Positions 1 to 12,765 of a stretch of 64,000 nt of DNA are shown here, one piece after another. A program made the position numbers and the translations under genes. Numbering within the stretch: the stretch's first letter is position 1; every line of letters begins with the position of its first letter. A model generated the notes under the pieces. That model worked only from the letters and a program-made list of their open reading frames with translations. It had not been told where the DNA came from and did no database searches. This DNA is from Acanthochlamys bracteata (Eukaryota; Streptophyta; Magnoliopsida; Pandanales; Velloziaceae): NCBI GenBank assembly GCA_019914995.1, contig CM034129.1, forward strand, positions 6,089,725 to 6,153,724, written 5' to 3'.

Positions 1-225
1 AACAGTAAAGCCATTCAAATGGAACCAAACTTCATACAATTTATCATGTTTTTTCAATTATAACTTAATCGAAGCAAACTTTGAAATTATTATTTGAAGT
101 ATCTAGATAATCCTATTAGATTTGATAATTTGTTTAAGAGCACAATGCGACTAGAAGAAATTTTGAAATGCATCAAAATAATCGATTACAATATGCTACA
201 TAATCTAGGCTGCTTTCAATTATAA

Positions 226-3200
226 TCAACCTGTGTTTTGACGTATCATGACACCCCCTGCGGATGCCTGATTTGCAGCTCGGTTACTTCCAAAGTTCAC
301 TTTGTTAGATTCTCTCGCTATTCTTGAACCAAACTGCATTCATTGACTGAAGGTCAAATTCATTTTTCAGTATATAACATATGCAAGAAAACTACAATCC
401 GCTTAGGGCTTGTTTACCAACCCACCAAACTCACTTTTTTAAACTTACTTTTAATACAAAATAAATAAATAATTTAAAATAATTTTTTCTATCAAAAATT
501 TATTTTTCAAAATTTAATTTTAAAATTCACTTATAATACAAAATAAATATAAAAATTTATTTTTTATTAAATATTTTTAATTCTTAATTTTATTTTTCAA
601 ACTCACTTTCAAAAAAGTGAGTATACATCAACATAAATATGCCCTTAAGCATGGATGATTAGTAGTAAAATAACTAAAGAATGTTGTAGTGTTAATGGAA
701 GAAGAGCACAGTACCTGAATAGCCCTTTTCGGTATAATAGAAGCGTTCTTTAAACCTAGCAATCGAGCCACCTGCAACATTGACAGGTTGCGATGAGTAA
801 ACTACCTGTTAGTTACATACAATGCAAAATGATCATTTGAGTTTTACCTCTCTCAAAATCTTTTTATCACCCTTTCCAACAGGTTCACCAAGATTAGCAA
901 TTTCCTGAAGTGGGATTTCCAGCAAGGTTTTGATTACATCCTCGTCTAAGAAGGGAAACCTAGCCTGGAAAGTGGAAGGAGTTTTAGTTAAAATGATGAT
1001 TGGATAGAAAAATAAATGTAGCCATAGTATTATTTTACCAATGGACAGTCTTACCTCCTTTCCATTATCGGAAATGCATCTATCATCTCTACCTAGATTC
1101 CTTTTCCATATTCTCTGCATGTCCAATTTCATCTCCTCCTCTAATGCCACCCAACTGGTGTGGAAATGATATAGAAACATAAGAAGGGACAATCGTTACA
1201 GCTTGCCAAAGGTAAAAATCTTCACTACATGAATAACTATCACAAACTTCACAAGGCAAGAAAAAACATTAATTTTCTTTTACTCATCAAGTATACCCTC
1301 CTATGCGGAATTTGGTCCTATGCCTTCCATAACCAGCACACTGCTCATCTGCACCAGAACCAACTAGGAGAACCCTGGCTGTAGACTTATATTTGTATCT
1401 GTGACAGTTTTCTTCACAGGAACCATTATATATCCAACCATTTCCACGAGCAGCCAGCCACAGTGCAAGACCAATATTCAAATCCTGTTACAAGAGAATG
1501 CAAATTGATATTTCTAATAGCCATATGCTTTGTTCTGAAAGAGAATATTGATGCATACCATGTATGTTCTAGCTGGATGTATGAGAGACATTATATGTTC
1601 AATTTCCCATGTCAAGTCAGATAAACAAGCATCAATTTCCACAAGGCGCCACCTGATAAATTTAAAGGCAAAACCATTCCAAACAACTCCTGCACAGTTT
1701 CATTATTACATCAACTAGATCTAGACACAATCAGTACCGTCTAGATGGAGCAATGTTTTGAAGTTCCTTGACTCCTTCTCTAGCAGAAATCCTATCTGGG
1801 GCAAGTCCCTCATCAAAACTTACATTTAGTAGATCAATCACATCTGCAAAACCAAGGTGGACAATATCAAGGTTATTTCAGTAAGACGCAGCTATACAAT
1901 GAAACCATAAAGCTCAATATTAAATTTTATGAGTCATCCAATACGAGATATTGGTGTATACTCAAAGCATCACTCCTTAATATGGCAACTTTAGGCAATG
2001 GGTCAACATGGTCTATGAAGATATTGCTCACCTCAAAAACAGGTGAGAACTAAATTTACATTGACTGAATTCAGTGTGAATTTTCAATCTGTCAACAGTT
2101 TGCATAGATGTCGATGTAGGCTTTTATCATCATAAGATGCAAATGAGCTACTGACATGATAATGAAGCATCATTTTCATGAATATGATATCATTTGTAGT
2201 ACATACCACAGTAGAGATGTAAATGCATCAAACAATGTGGCACAGTTACCAAGAGAGAAACAATTAAAAAAGAAAACATCAAGGGTCAAATAAAAAGATG
2301 TATTAACGAGGAATCCATATGTTGTTCCACTTACATTGAGATTCGAGGCATTGATCTAAGAGTGCTGCAAGAATCATAGAATCCAAACCTCCTGAAAAGA
2401 GAACTGCAATGGGAGCCTCTTCCTCGTTTCCATTTTGATTTATAGCATTCTGCAGCCAATATTTCCAAGTATCATTACATATTCTAAGACACAAAGTAGG
2501 CCTGAAGATGCCAACAAAACATTTCATAAATCTGACCAAGTTGTGTGATATCACTAAAATGTCAAGCAAAAGTGGCAGGGATGTGAGAAATATTAAATAG
2601 TCATGAATATAGGAAATGTGAATACCTGCTTGCACCTTTTCATGACAGTACGCCGCATCACACTCTCTCTCAAAGAACAAAGAACCTTCTGTGCTGGATG
2701 ACCATACAATGTATCAATATCTGCTAGTCTCCATGTTCTATAAAAATTTAACTTCCAATAAGGATGAACTCATATAGACCTGAAGGTATAGATCCATTCC
2801 TCGTTAAACTAGTTGGTTCTCCAAAATACCTTTTAGTCTTCACCATGTGATCCAGTGTATTGCCAATTTCAGGATTTTTATCGGTGGGAAAAGAAGAAAA
2901 AGTACATCTATCTACTTCATGGTTGGGATCTCCAAAAAGGGTCTCAGCTCTGGAATGCCTTGCAGTTCTGACCCATTTGATCAGCTCTTTTAACTGAGGA
3001 TTACTCCAGTCATGCATTCTGACTTCACCAACCAAGTTCTTCTTTACAGTAACCTCACTGGGTTGTGAAGGTCGTAGGTGAATGCTGTACACACCACATG
3101 GAAGCTCCTCCCAGTAGCATACAAAGTCTTGCATGTCCATAGGTATGGATTCCATATCTGCTTTGAAATCATTATTTGGTGAAGTAGAACCTGAATTGAG

Positions 3201-4338
3201 TGGATGTGAGGCTTACTCAGCGGTCTCAGTAGTCACTTTATCAACTAAGAAACAGAAACAAAGTATTTACCATACCGTAGCCTTTTGCCATAGAAGGCGG
3301 AGAAACTGACGATAGGATAAAGCATGAATCCTTGTTTGTCGGCCAGTGAACTAGGAGGCTTCGTCTTCCAAATGCATCTCTTCCAAACCATACTGTTTGT
3401 GTTTTCTCCTAAATCAAAATTCACATGCTAAAATATCGATATGAAAGGCAACCAGGTAACGAAATAAAATTAAAAAAAATAAATTGACAGTCAATTACAG
3501 TACCTGCCAATAAACCAACGCCCATGGGCCCCTTATTGCAGAAAGAATTTCAGGTACAGTTCTGCCTTCCATCTTAGTGCATGAATCTCCATTGCGATCC
3601 ACATTATCAGAACAGCAGTTCTCAAGTTCACGCAACAAAGTTTCAGCATCATTGGTGTCAGCAGGAACATGAACTCCCCCAAAGATTTCACCTTTCAAGA
3701 GCATAAACAATTGCCAAAATCTGACTAAATATCATGCGACGTTAGGCTGGAACTCTAAAATCTTAAGATATGTCACGCTTCTTCAAGTTGAAATTATGCC
3801 CCAGCTATATAAAACAACATGCATTTATATCAAGCCGCTAACGACAAAGAAACACAGCAGACATACATGCATTTTATCACAGCTAAACACTCATCGTATA
3901 TTGACAACACAGTAGTGAGATCATAAAACAATTTCTATGAAAACAATACCATTATATACGAGGAAGTTCCCATAAGCATCTGCAATCGGCTGAACAATTG
4001 GACTCGCTCCTCTCAGCTGCAATGTCGCCCCAAACAGTTCCATTTCAGCTCTTCCTGCACCAAAACCAATTTCACAATAAAAAGTCAATCTTTGACTAAA
4101 AAAAGAGACTTTTTAAACCTTTTCCAACTTTTTTAAAGCTATTACCATTTTGATCAAGAGAAATTGTTCTTGATCCAATGCTTTCAGGTCCTCGTCTAAG
4201 CAGAGCGGCTCTAAGATTGTTGATGGAGAACTCCGTCTGCTCATCAGTGTGCTCCAAATTTGGCTGGAAATCATCGTCTCTGGATCGACCGATTCCAAGG
4301 ATTTCGATTCCAGAAAGAATAAGAGCAATCCCACACAT
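226..4338 (-). CDS. ASNSD1: Asparagine synthetase domain-containing protein 1 (ASNSD1-like), 14 exons
   Basis: Coding segments on the minus strand: 4338-4146, 4054-3950, 3691-3504, 3408-3276, 3190-2780, 2720-2626, 2449-2335, 1843-1738, 1652-1559, 1484-1297, 1154-1055, 964-848, 771-715, 333-226. All junctions are GT-AG; the sum is 2010 nt, 669 residues plus TGA. The protein starts MCG, placing Cys2 as the class II glutamine amidotransferase nucleophile. The N-terminal half is the glutaminase-like domain ([13 protein letters not shown] at about 164-176). The C-terminal half is an ATP pyrophosphatase domain with P-loop SGGLDS at 394-399, GSGADEQ at 522-528, ARFPFLDED and a terminal [11 protein letters not shown]. 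This domain order and ending fit the ASNSD1 family rather than the asparagine-forming ASN1/ASN2 enzymes; its substrate is not established. The intron 2721-2779 is only 59 nt. The last intron holds a MITE. Intact; no frameshift seen. Confidence 0.93.
403..648. mobile_element. MITE of the GGGCGTGTTTACC family, in the last ASNSD1 intron
   Basis: About 245 bp of AT-rich DNA whose ends are imperfect inverted repeats (left TTAGGGCTTGTTTACC, right ending ATATGCCCTTAA). It lies wholly inside the intron 334-714. Its ends match the better preserved copies at 47375-47626 and 60232-60482, so it is an older member of the same family. It has no coding capacity. Confidence 0.6.
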
Positions 4339-5445
4339 TTTGATTTGATTTCTTGTTATTCAGAAATCGGACGAGACCAATTTAATATATCTGGAGAAGG
4401 AAATTAACCTAGAACAGTAAGTGGAGACTTTAGGTCGGTTCAATTTTTTTGTTTCATGCGTTCTAGTGAACCAATTTAGCTTGAAAACCAACCAAACCAA
4501 CCCAAGTCCATTAGGCTACAGCCCATAACGGCCGAAATTGTTAAACTTACCTTCTGCGCCAAGACCTTACCCATCATTGCTAAGGCACATCAGAATTCGA
4601 AGTTATTTGATTCATTCATTCGCAATATCATACTCAATCATCATTCAAGATTCACAATACTTATCTAATGCTATAGCTAGATAGGTTCAAAGAGCATACC
4701 ACAGGTTTCAGGACTGAGGAAGAGAATCCAACAAAATGTCAAACAATTACAAGTTAGAGAGCTCTGCATAAATAACAAAAGGCAACTCACCTACAAGGAA
4801 TAGAACAACAGACGGTTCAATATAGAGTTCAAGATGTAGGATAGTAAATCACAAGATGGCTACAAGGTGCGCCCGCCTACAAGACAGAATGGCTGTCACA
4901 CATTGCCGGATGATCACGAATGACAACAACAGCAGTTGTAGTTAGCAGTAGAACGGCGAAACGTGAGGAGTGTGTAGAGGTCGTCGTACACCAGCGATAG
5001 GGGCGGAGCGGTCACCGCACACAGTAAAGATCGCGGGCAATAGGAACAGCAAGTGCCAGCAACACCAATAGTGAACTGAACGTAGAAGGAAGGTGATGGC
5101 TTTGCTCTTGAAGACGGCAAGGACGATGATAACGGCGGCGGTGACCACGAGCGCTTTTGCTCAAGGGGAGTTGCCGCGACGAAGTGGTAACGGAGGATGT
5201 AGGCAATAGTAGGAGTAGATGGAGACGGCAAATTCAAGAACGAGGTAGCCGGCTGAGAACCGAGGTGGCAATTTCACCAAGACGGCACCCGAGAACCGAC
5301 ACAAATTTGGGGACGACAACGGCAGCAATTAATCAGACTGAGAGTAGAGTTCAGAGGAGAGGATGGAGAAGAACACCAGTTCCTCGATCAACAGCGGCAG
5401 CGATCGATGGCCGGAATTGGCCCTTGGAACAAGATTAATAAACTA
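4339..5445. other. ASNSD1 upstream region and GC-rich island
   Basis: The first ~550 bases upstream of the ASNSD1 start are ordinary AT-rich DNA and should contain its promoter, but I see no confident TATA box. From about 4870 to 5440 the sequence is distinctly GC-rich. It has overlapping open frames on both strands and in several phases; the minus-strand ones are rich in Ser, Pro, Cys and Leu. None gives a recognisable protein and no splice structure is evident. It may be a retroelement leader or an old insertion. I cannot assign it. Confidence 0.4.
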
Positions 5446-5484
5446 TAGGCATGTTTCAATTACTGGACATCGAAAAGAAAAATT

Positions 5485-6215
5485 ATCTCGAACCGTCGGA
5501 TCAATAATATTAAAATATTTTAATTAATAATAATAATAATTATACTAAAAAATTTACTATTATCATGATACTACTAATAATAATAGCAGTAATAATCATA
5601 ATAAAAAATTAGTGTATTTTTTATTATAGCATTACTATCAATAATAATAGCAATATAATCACAGCAAAAATTGAAGTATTACCATTATAGTATTACCACC
5701 ACCAATAATAATAATAACAAAGAAAATTTATAATGAGAAATATTTAAATAAATTAAAAGATTAGAAAAAGATAAAACCATAAAAAAAATAAATTATAAAA
5801 AAAACATAACTAGTTTTTTTAGGTATACATATTTAAGTCTAAATATCTTACAATATAAAAATTTAAAAATCACTAATAATTGATATTTATAAATAAAACA
5901 TAATCAATTATATTTTTGTATTATCACATCCAAATACAAAATCTAAACTATATATTATTTTTCAACATAGGACTACTAATAATTATTTTTACATTAAATA
6001 TTACATCAAATTAAATTTTTTTAATTAATTTTTTTAAAATTTTATTCAACTCGGTTTAATCCGGACAGGCAGATCGACCAGGTTGAAATGGGTCAAATAG
6101 AATCGAAATGGATCGATTGCATAAATAATTTTTTTGCAAATTCGGACCGATTTATCGTCCGAACCGATAATTTTCGGATCGATCCGGACGGTTCGATCCA
6201 GATTAGACAACTATG
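5485..6215. mobile_element. Possible non-autonomous TIR element
   Basis: The left end reads CGAACCGTCGGATC at about 5489 and the right end carries its near inverse complement, GATCCGGACGGTTCG, at 6181. The intervening ~700 bases are AT-rich with ATT/AAT trinucleotide runs and no coding potential. The right third is GC-richer and made of Cgg/gat blocks, typical of short plant DNA elements. Target-site duplication was not resolved. Confidence 0.4.
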
Positions 6216-7599
6216 TTACTACCATAATTTATTTTTTATTTTCATATTTTAATTCTGAATTTTATATAGTTTAATTATTTTTTTAAATGATATTTTCATT
6301 TTCACATTAAAATTTATTTTTATCAAAATTTTATTTAAACTTTAATTTATGTGTTTTAATTACCACTTCGAATTTCATTTTACTAATTTTATTTTTACGG
6401 TATTGAATTTCATGTAACTCATTTTTAAGTGATTAAAATTAAAATAGCGAAGGTGAGAGAAATTAAAAACATTAATTTTATTATATTTGAGTATATATAA
6501 TAAAAAAAAATTTAATCTTATTTTAATAAAAGAATAAATAAGTAGTCATAGAAAAAAACTTTTGATAAAAAATTTAAATATATTTAAATTATATTACTCT
6601 ATTTTAGAAAGTTTCTACTAATTTAATTAAGTTTAATTTTATTAATAAAATAGGAATTAACTTTTTTATTGATTTAACTTTAGATTAATGTTAGATATAA
6701 TTTACTAAAATACCCTACTTAATTTAATATAAAATTTGTCATAAAGTAAAATATATAAACTTTATAATAAATCAATTTAACCTAAAGTAACGCTATACAG
6801 GTTTTTATCATAAAATGCTAGCACCTGCAAATTTTAAATTTTTTAAAAGTTTAAATTAAAAAGCAGAATAACAGAGGGGAAAAAATTTGAAATTTAATCT
6901 TCACCTTATTTATACTCCATTTGGAGTGTAAGCATTTAATCTCCAAATAGTAGATTTCTAGATTAAATATATAGCATTACCGAACACAGTGAATAGAAGT
7001 GAATGACTTACTTTCACTTATAATTCACCTTGATTTGCGGCAAACCAAACACCATATATGTATAACATAGTGAGTTCAAATGTGCAATGAAAAATTTAGG
7101 TTGAATTAATTCGAAACATTACTACAAAGATACTAGAATGAATCTACAATTCGAAACACGACCATTGCGAAGAGATAAAACAAACAGAAAGCTTCTGGTT
7201 CAGAAAATTACGGGATAATAGAAAACTTGAATTGGATAAGCCATACCAGAAATACAGAGTGATGTCCTGCAGCAACTATTTTAATAAGAAAAGTTTATAT
7301 CTGACAGGACTCTGATTTTTGGCACTAGTCACTCGATTAACTTAAACTAGTAGCACTACGCACGCCTTAATTAGAAGGAAAGAGTAAACTTCGACAAAAA
7401 GGTGACAAAAAACAACATTCGTTTCTTTGAGGAACAGAAAGACAATAAGAGTGATGGATACAATACTATAAGATAACAGCTGCTTAGTTCCAATACCTCA
7501 ATGTGACAAATTTGTTCGAAAATATCAACAAAACGATGTTTGCCAATCGAGACCGTAGTCCTAGTTTAGGTCCGAGTATAGATCAATCCTGAAGCTGGC
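6216..7599. other. AT-rich intergenic DNA, no gene seen
   Basis: No coding signal is visible. The stretch 6220-6450 (T-rich, with TAATTTATTT, CATTTCA and GTAACTCATTT blocks) resembles 40650-40935 in composition and word order, so both may be relics of one dispersed repeat. The rest is low-complexity A/T. Confidence 0.4.
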
Positions 7600-8369
7600 A
7601 GATACAAGAATAACTTTTCCTTGCCGATACTTCTGTCATATTCAACGGCGGCTTGACATTCGGAGCGTAAAGTTCGCCCTCCAACTCATCAAAGTTCATA
7701 CTGGTGACATTCTGTTTATTGTAACGCTCCAGAGGTAAGAATTAACATCATGATTTAAGATCAATTCCATAGTCCGCTTTTCTTTATCAATAGAGTTTCA
7801 AGTGCGGACGACTATCAAGGAGATTCCTCAAACACGTTTCCTCAAGCTCGATATCTTTAAGGCTCAAAATCTTAGGCGAACGAAGTAAACCTTAGTCGAA
7901 GATCATCTCCCAAGTCGATTCACTAATGACTGGCAGATGAAGATGCATTGAAGTGTCAGAGGTCGTTTGAAACTAATCATATCGTATTCTTCTTTGAAGG
8001 AATAATTTTCATTTGGAGGTCCTCATGCATCGTTCTTCACCACTATCTCAATCCATGGATTTACATGCTTAACATAGGAAAATATATGTTGTATGTGAAG
8101 ATCTAGAAATTCCTAATTTTGGAATACTTTTAAAGCCTCAGTAATCTTATCAATGAAATCAGGAAGCAGCTCAATTGGGTCCCTCAAAGCACTGAAATCC
8201 ATATCAGGACAGATGCCCACAAGTGCCTCCATCTCCTAGACAAATAGCTAGTTTAAGCTACAAATTTCATAGGTAAATATGAGAGAATCTGAAGGCTCAC
8301 AGAATTTTCACTGGGACGACCGAGAAGGTGTTCTCTGCGTTTGCTGTCCAACTCAGATTCCTTTTCCAT
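7600..8369 (-). pseudogene. F-box/LRR pseudogene
   Basis: Reading from ATG at 8369 gives MEKESELDSKRREHLLGRPS and then a degraded F-box (LQILSYLPMKF, a stop, then YLSRRWRHLWASV). The conserved RRWRHLW block places it in the plant F-box family. One base later the frame must shift to continue as PDMDFSALRDP, LLPDFIDKITEAL and IQHIFSYVKHVNPWIEI. Farther on come SPKILSLKDIELEETCL and LLDSRPHLKTLLI, typical of the LRR part, and LYAPNVKPP. Several stops and at least one frameshift interrupt it, so no full product can be made. The intact relatives at 12766 and 60698 show the normal layout. The 3' limit is approximate. Confidence 0.75.
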
Positions 8370-8560
8370 GCTTTATGCTGAATTATGACACTTCAAATAG
8401 CTGAAACCTGCTAAGAACCTTTATTTATCATAATCTAACAATGGAGGGCAAGAGAACAAGGAAAGATTTACTAAGGTGATAAACAAAAACAATATGAACC
8501 TAGTATTCCAAAGACTCACAACAAAAGCGAAGTTCATAGATGCTTCCAGTTCAAAAACAG

Positions 8561-8729
8561 TAGGGGCATTTGTACACGTCAGAAAGTGACTTGAAAATGA
8601 GTTTTTAGGAAATGAATTATTGAAAAGTGAGTTTGTGAGAGTAAATTTGTGAAAATAATATAGGAACTTACCTAAAACTCATTTTTTGGTAGTAAATAGT
8701 AAGTTACTGATGAAGTAAAACACGCCCTA
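8561..8729. mobile_element. Short MITE of the GTTTAC/CACGCCC type
   Basis: About 170 bp with left end AGGGGCATTTGTAC and right end AAAACACGCCCTA, which are imperfect inverted repeats. It carries internal TGAGTTT/AACTCA words like the other members. It has no coding capacity. Confidence 0.5.
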
Positions 8730-9735
8730 GGACAAACAGGCAGCATCATGTCTAGCTTTTAATATTACAAATCAAACGGAAAGTAAACCAATGAACTAAA
8801 AACAACAGCAAAACCACAAAGTCAAGAATTACTAAAGCCTTTGAGTAATTAAAACAACAGTGGGCATACTATTGAGAAATTAAAGCAACAAAAAGCACAA
8901 TGTACATTGTATCTTGTATTGCGTAGCAACAAATTAGAACTGAAAAGAAGCTCACCTCAAAATAAGCAATTTTGCTAAATTGAGAATACACCCATATCTC
9001 TGAGGGGAAAAACACTCGGATTTTGAAAGGCTTCCTGGAGCAGAATGTCATACTTCAGGTTATTACCTGTTTGGAAGAGGCGTCCAGAAAACCTATTAGC
9101 ACTAACTTTGCAGTAATGTTATTAAAGGATAGGTGATCAAATCAAAGTCAACGATTGGTTCTTTTACTTGGATGGCTTTGCTCATCAATTGTTTATTTAA
9201 GGCTAGGTGCTGTTCTTGAGACACAAGTAAAAATCCTCAAAAGGCTCGACTGAGCCCAAAAGTTTACAAATCAAATTCAGAATGAGGTGATCCAACATAT
9301 TAAATCCCTTCCTTTGTAGGGGTGTGCGTAAACCTTGAAAGACAGAGTCCTTTAACTCAAGCCCCTAAGGAGCCATAAACCTTGCAAGCTGAACCTGTCT
9401 GTCTCATTCCCATAGAGAAACTAAATGCTCAAAAATGACACACGAAACTAGCAGATCAAGAATCAAACTATTTGAGTAATTTGGAGAAGAAACTAGAACA
9501 TTTAAATCAGAGATTTACAAGTTCCACCAAGATGGGGTTCTTACTACTCACTAGTAAGCCAAACAAATTGCTAGTAGTGGAGGTGTTCCTTCAAATTCAT
9601 CTTGTAATCTATACAAGATGCCCAAATGTGTTGAATCTTTCAATAAATATTTGAGTGGAATCTAACAAATAAAAAATGAAATGTAAAGCTAATTTTTGAA
9701 TTTCACATATAAATTAAATTTTAAAAAAAGAAGAA

Positions 9736-9773
<38 letters not shown>

Positions 9774-10469
9774 GTTTTAGAATCCATACCGAATACATTC
9801 AATGAACATTACTTTGATCATTACACTAACAATAGGTCAAATTAATTGTTCATCAGCTTGGAAACCTGTTCCAAGATACATAACAATACAAAATATCACC
9901 TCTTCATTAGCCAAAGATACTGTGGTGGAGTTGAAGTATTTAGTGCTATGTTTACTGTGGTGGCAATGAGAAGAGTGAGCCAAAATCTTTATGAATATCA
10001 TCTCAGAACCATTGATAAGTTATGTGGGACTAAACCTTTATTTAACACTAAGCACATTGACTAAACATCAAAGAGTAATCCTGAAACTGATATAGGCAAG
10101 TCTACAATTCCTTGCCTTTACCTAATCCTTTTTACCCTAAAAGTTAAACGAAAGTGACATACAAAAAAAAAAAGGTTTTAACTTGGACAACTGTACTAGA
10201 TGAACCACTTATATTTGGTTATATATATCTAGAACCATTAATGACATTTACTCACAGCAGTAACAACTATGATAATAGCAACGAAAACTAACATAATGTC
10301 CAAAAAGCAGGGAGATCAAGCTGATCCTACCTACAGGCATCGATCACGAGCTCTTAAAGGTTGATATGCTACAGACATACAACACAAGCATCGAAATGTC
10401 TTGCACCCAAGAAACCTCAAACCCTTCAACCACGGTTATCTTCTTAAGGCGGTATTTTAAAAAACACAA
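8730..10469. other. Intergenic DNA, no gene seen
   Basis: Mixed composition with only short open frames, none recognisable. It contains the CT microsatellite at 9738-9771. Confidence 0.4.
9738..9771. repeat. (CT)n microsatellite
   Basis: An uninterrupted run of about 17 CT units. Such dinucleotide runs are usually length-variable between individuals. Confidence 0.95.
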
Positions 10470-11150
10470 GGTTTGCAGCTGTCACCATCTGTGAGCTCCT
10501 TTCCAAAATCCACATCTCAAGGCACCGCGATACAAATGCGGGACCCACCGGTCGGCCTCAACGATTTCAGCAACACCTACGGGCAGGAAATGCGGCCTGT
10601 CCTGCTAAGGTGCTTGGGCATCCATGGATGCCGCGGAAGCCAGTGCCCAGGAGCGCCCAAGTGGTGCCCTGGTCCAAGTGCAAGTTGCCTGGGAATTGTC
10701 CTGGCTGCAGTCTGGAAGTGACCCAGTTTGGCATATAGCATGCATCCACAATGCAAGTCGTGATCTTCATTTCCAAACGGCCTCAACTGATCTAGAAGAC
10801 TTGCAGCATTATGCCAAGGCTCAAACCACTTGGGAACAAGAATATCCATCGTGATCAGCCAGGACATGTGAGTCGATCACCACCCCGTATGCTGCCAGTG
10901 GGCTTTTGGCCTAACAAGGGAAGCCAAACGCTAAGTTACTGAGTTAGTTAGGTCTCTTAGTCTTAGAGACGTGTTTCAATAATGTTGTATTTTAGCCGAC
11001 TCTAGGTAGCGGCAGAGTCCATGAATAGATGTCTGCAAGGGACCATCAAGAACTTAATCATCTTTTCCAGCTTCTTGTTCTTCTATCTGCTTCTCTTTTC
11101 CCTAATTTTCTTTCTACTTCCTTATTTTTTAGTCGAATCATAACATACCA
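10470..11150. mobile_element. Possible LTR-retrotransposon fragment
   Basis: A GC-richer block (10470-10860) with overlapping open frames is followed by sequence that reads like the end of a plant LTR: TTAGAGACGTG, a GTAGCGGCAGAGTCCATGAATAG segment split by short words, then a TTCTTG/TTCTATC pyrimidine-rich tail ending near CATAACA. No gag, integrase or reverse transcriptase motif is readable and no paired LTR is in the window. The class rests on the look of the sequence only. It could also be an unrelated GC-rich insertion. Confidence 0.3.
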
Positions 11151-11417
11151 CATTGTGGTGCTTCTTAATTTTGAGAGCAGATAAATCCTCTCAAACCAGG
11201 AAGGTGGAATAATGATACAACAATCCCAGATCTCCGTACCTAGAACAGAAACATAGTACAAAGGAACTCATCTACCAAGGTCTGCGATTCGGATCAACCA
11301 AACTATCATTGTTCAAGAAGCAACACCCCAATAACGTGCAAAAACTTCAATGAATTAAAGAATCATGCACCTACTCTCCTAGAATTGCAAGCGTTCGGCT
11401 CAAATTACAGGAGCTAA

Positions 11418-11662
11418 GAGCACATTAAACTCCTCGACATTAAACTGCAGTGCTCCGGCCAGTCGAACATGCTGGCGTCATCAATATGTACCCTGAAGTC
11501 ACCACATCGCCAGAGGATTTCCTCGGCGAAGGAGAGGAATCTATCACGTGCCCGACACGGTTTCGCAGACGTCATATATTCTTCCACCGTTTCAGTAACG
11601 GCGGTGACGGAGAGGATCTCGCTAAGAAGGAGGTTTAAATTGTCGACGGGCTGTAACGCCCT
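11418..11662 (-). other. Unidentified ORF on GC-rich DNA, maybe an F-box-family fragment
   Basis: One minus-strand frame stays open through LNLLLSEILSVTAV, KPCRARDRFLSFAEEIL and DDASMFDWPEHC to a TAG. It has no start codon at its 5' end. The RFLSFAEEIL block vaguely recalls the FVDRVL segment that follows the F-box in plant F-box proteins, and an F-box gene lies 1.1 kb away, but the rest does not match. I do not recognise it. Confidence 0.2.
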
Positions 11663-12026
11663 CTACTAATGGCGGGTTCTTGCGTTTGTCGTTAGTCTTC
11701 ACCGGTGTTGACACCTGTTCTTTTTCCACACTGCTCTTTAATAAATTTAAAAATTGCTCAGTTGTAAAATCTAAAATGAATATATATTAGAACAGGGGGT
11801 TAATAAGATACTTACATAAAGGAAAAGTCTTATCTTTTCCTTTTTTCGGTTGGCAGAAATCTTTTTCTTTTCGTTCTTTTCTTTTTCTAAATTTTCCTTC
11901 AGAAGGGTTCAGGTGAAAAAAGAACAAGAAAAACCTGAAACTCTCAGCTGGTGTGATCAAAGCTACGAACTTTTCATTTCTTTGACGCTTCTTCTGTGTT
12001 GATCGGGCAACAGATCGGCAACAAGA

Positions 12027-12765
12027 GTAAGATCTTTTCGGCTAGAATTTCCTACTTGGTGATTTCTTTTGGTGGACTTACAAATTAGATTCTCGAAAAC
12101 TTTTGTTTCCTTCTAAAGTTTGGGAGAAAATAGTTGCTTCTTTTTTCAAGAGTTTTCACCATTTCGTAGCTACAATCAATTTCCCATGTTGTTTCTAACA
12201 CGTAGTGTTCAGTAGAGTTTGGATTTATAGGTTTAATGTGGTTACGTTTTAGAAAAGTCTTTAGTTTAGTCTGATGTGGTTTATTTTAAAGAACTGATGC
12301 TTTTAGAAAAATTTATTACTGTTAATTCATGGTAGTAGACATCGCGACATGATGGTGGCATTGTAATCATGAAATTTGTATAATATGGAAAAAAAATGGA
12401 TTTGTAACATTATCTGGGTTCTTTCTCCAAAATTTGTACTGCTCCCTTACTGCCCTCGCACCTATCATTGCTCATACCGTGGATTAGGTTCATGGATCGA
12501 TTCAAGATTTACGGGCTACAAAGTCATTCCTATGATGAGTCCTGCTGGTGATGATCACAAGGCTATCTCTAATTCTGTAGAAGTTATGTATAAAGCTAAT
12601 TAGAGTAGAAGACATTGTTGTCCATGGAGTTACCGTAACTTTTTTATAGATCTCCTGCAATAGGTTTCCTCATAAATCTCTCTTTTACTCTGTCCTTTCT
12701 CATTCTGCTTTACTCTTAAAATTAATTTTTTCTCTCTTTCTTTAATATTCCTCGCTCGTCTCAAG
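12027..12765 (+). other. Probable 5'UTR intron of the F-box gene
   Basis: A good donor (AACAAGA|GTAAG at 12027) follows a leader-like stretch. A long pyrimidine tract ends in CTCAAG immediately before the ATG at 12766. Splicing these together would place the start codon at the first base of the coding exon. An alternative acceptor lies at 12663. A small ORF inside it (12376-12603) is not recognised. There is no transcript evidence. Confidence 0.45.
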
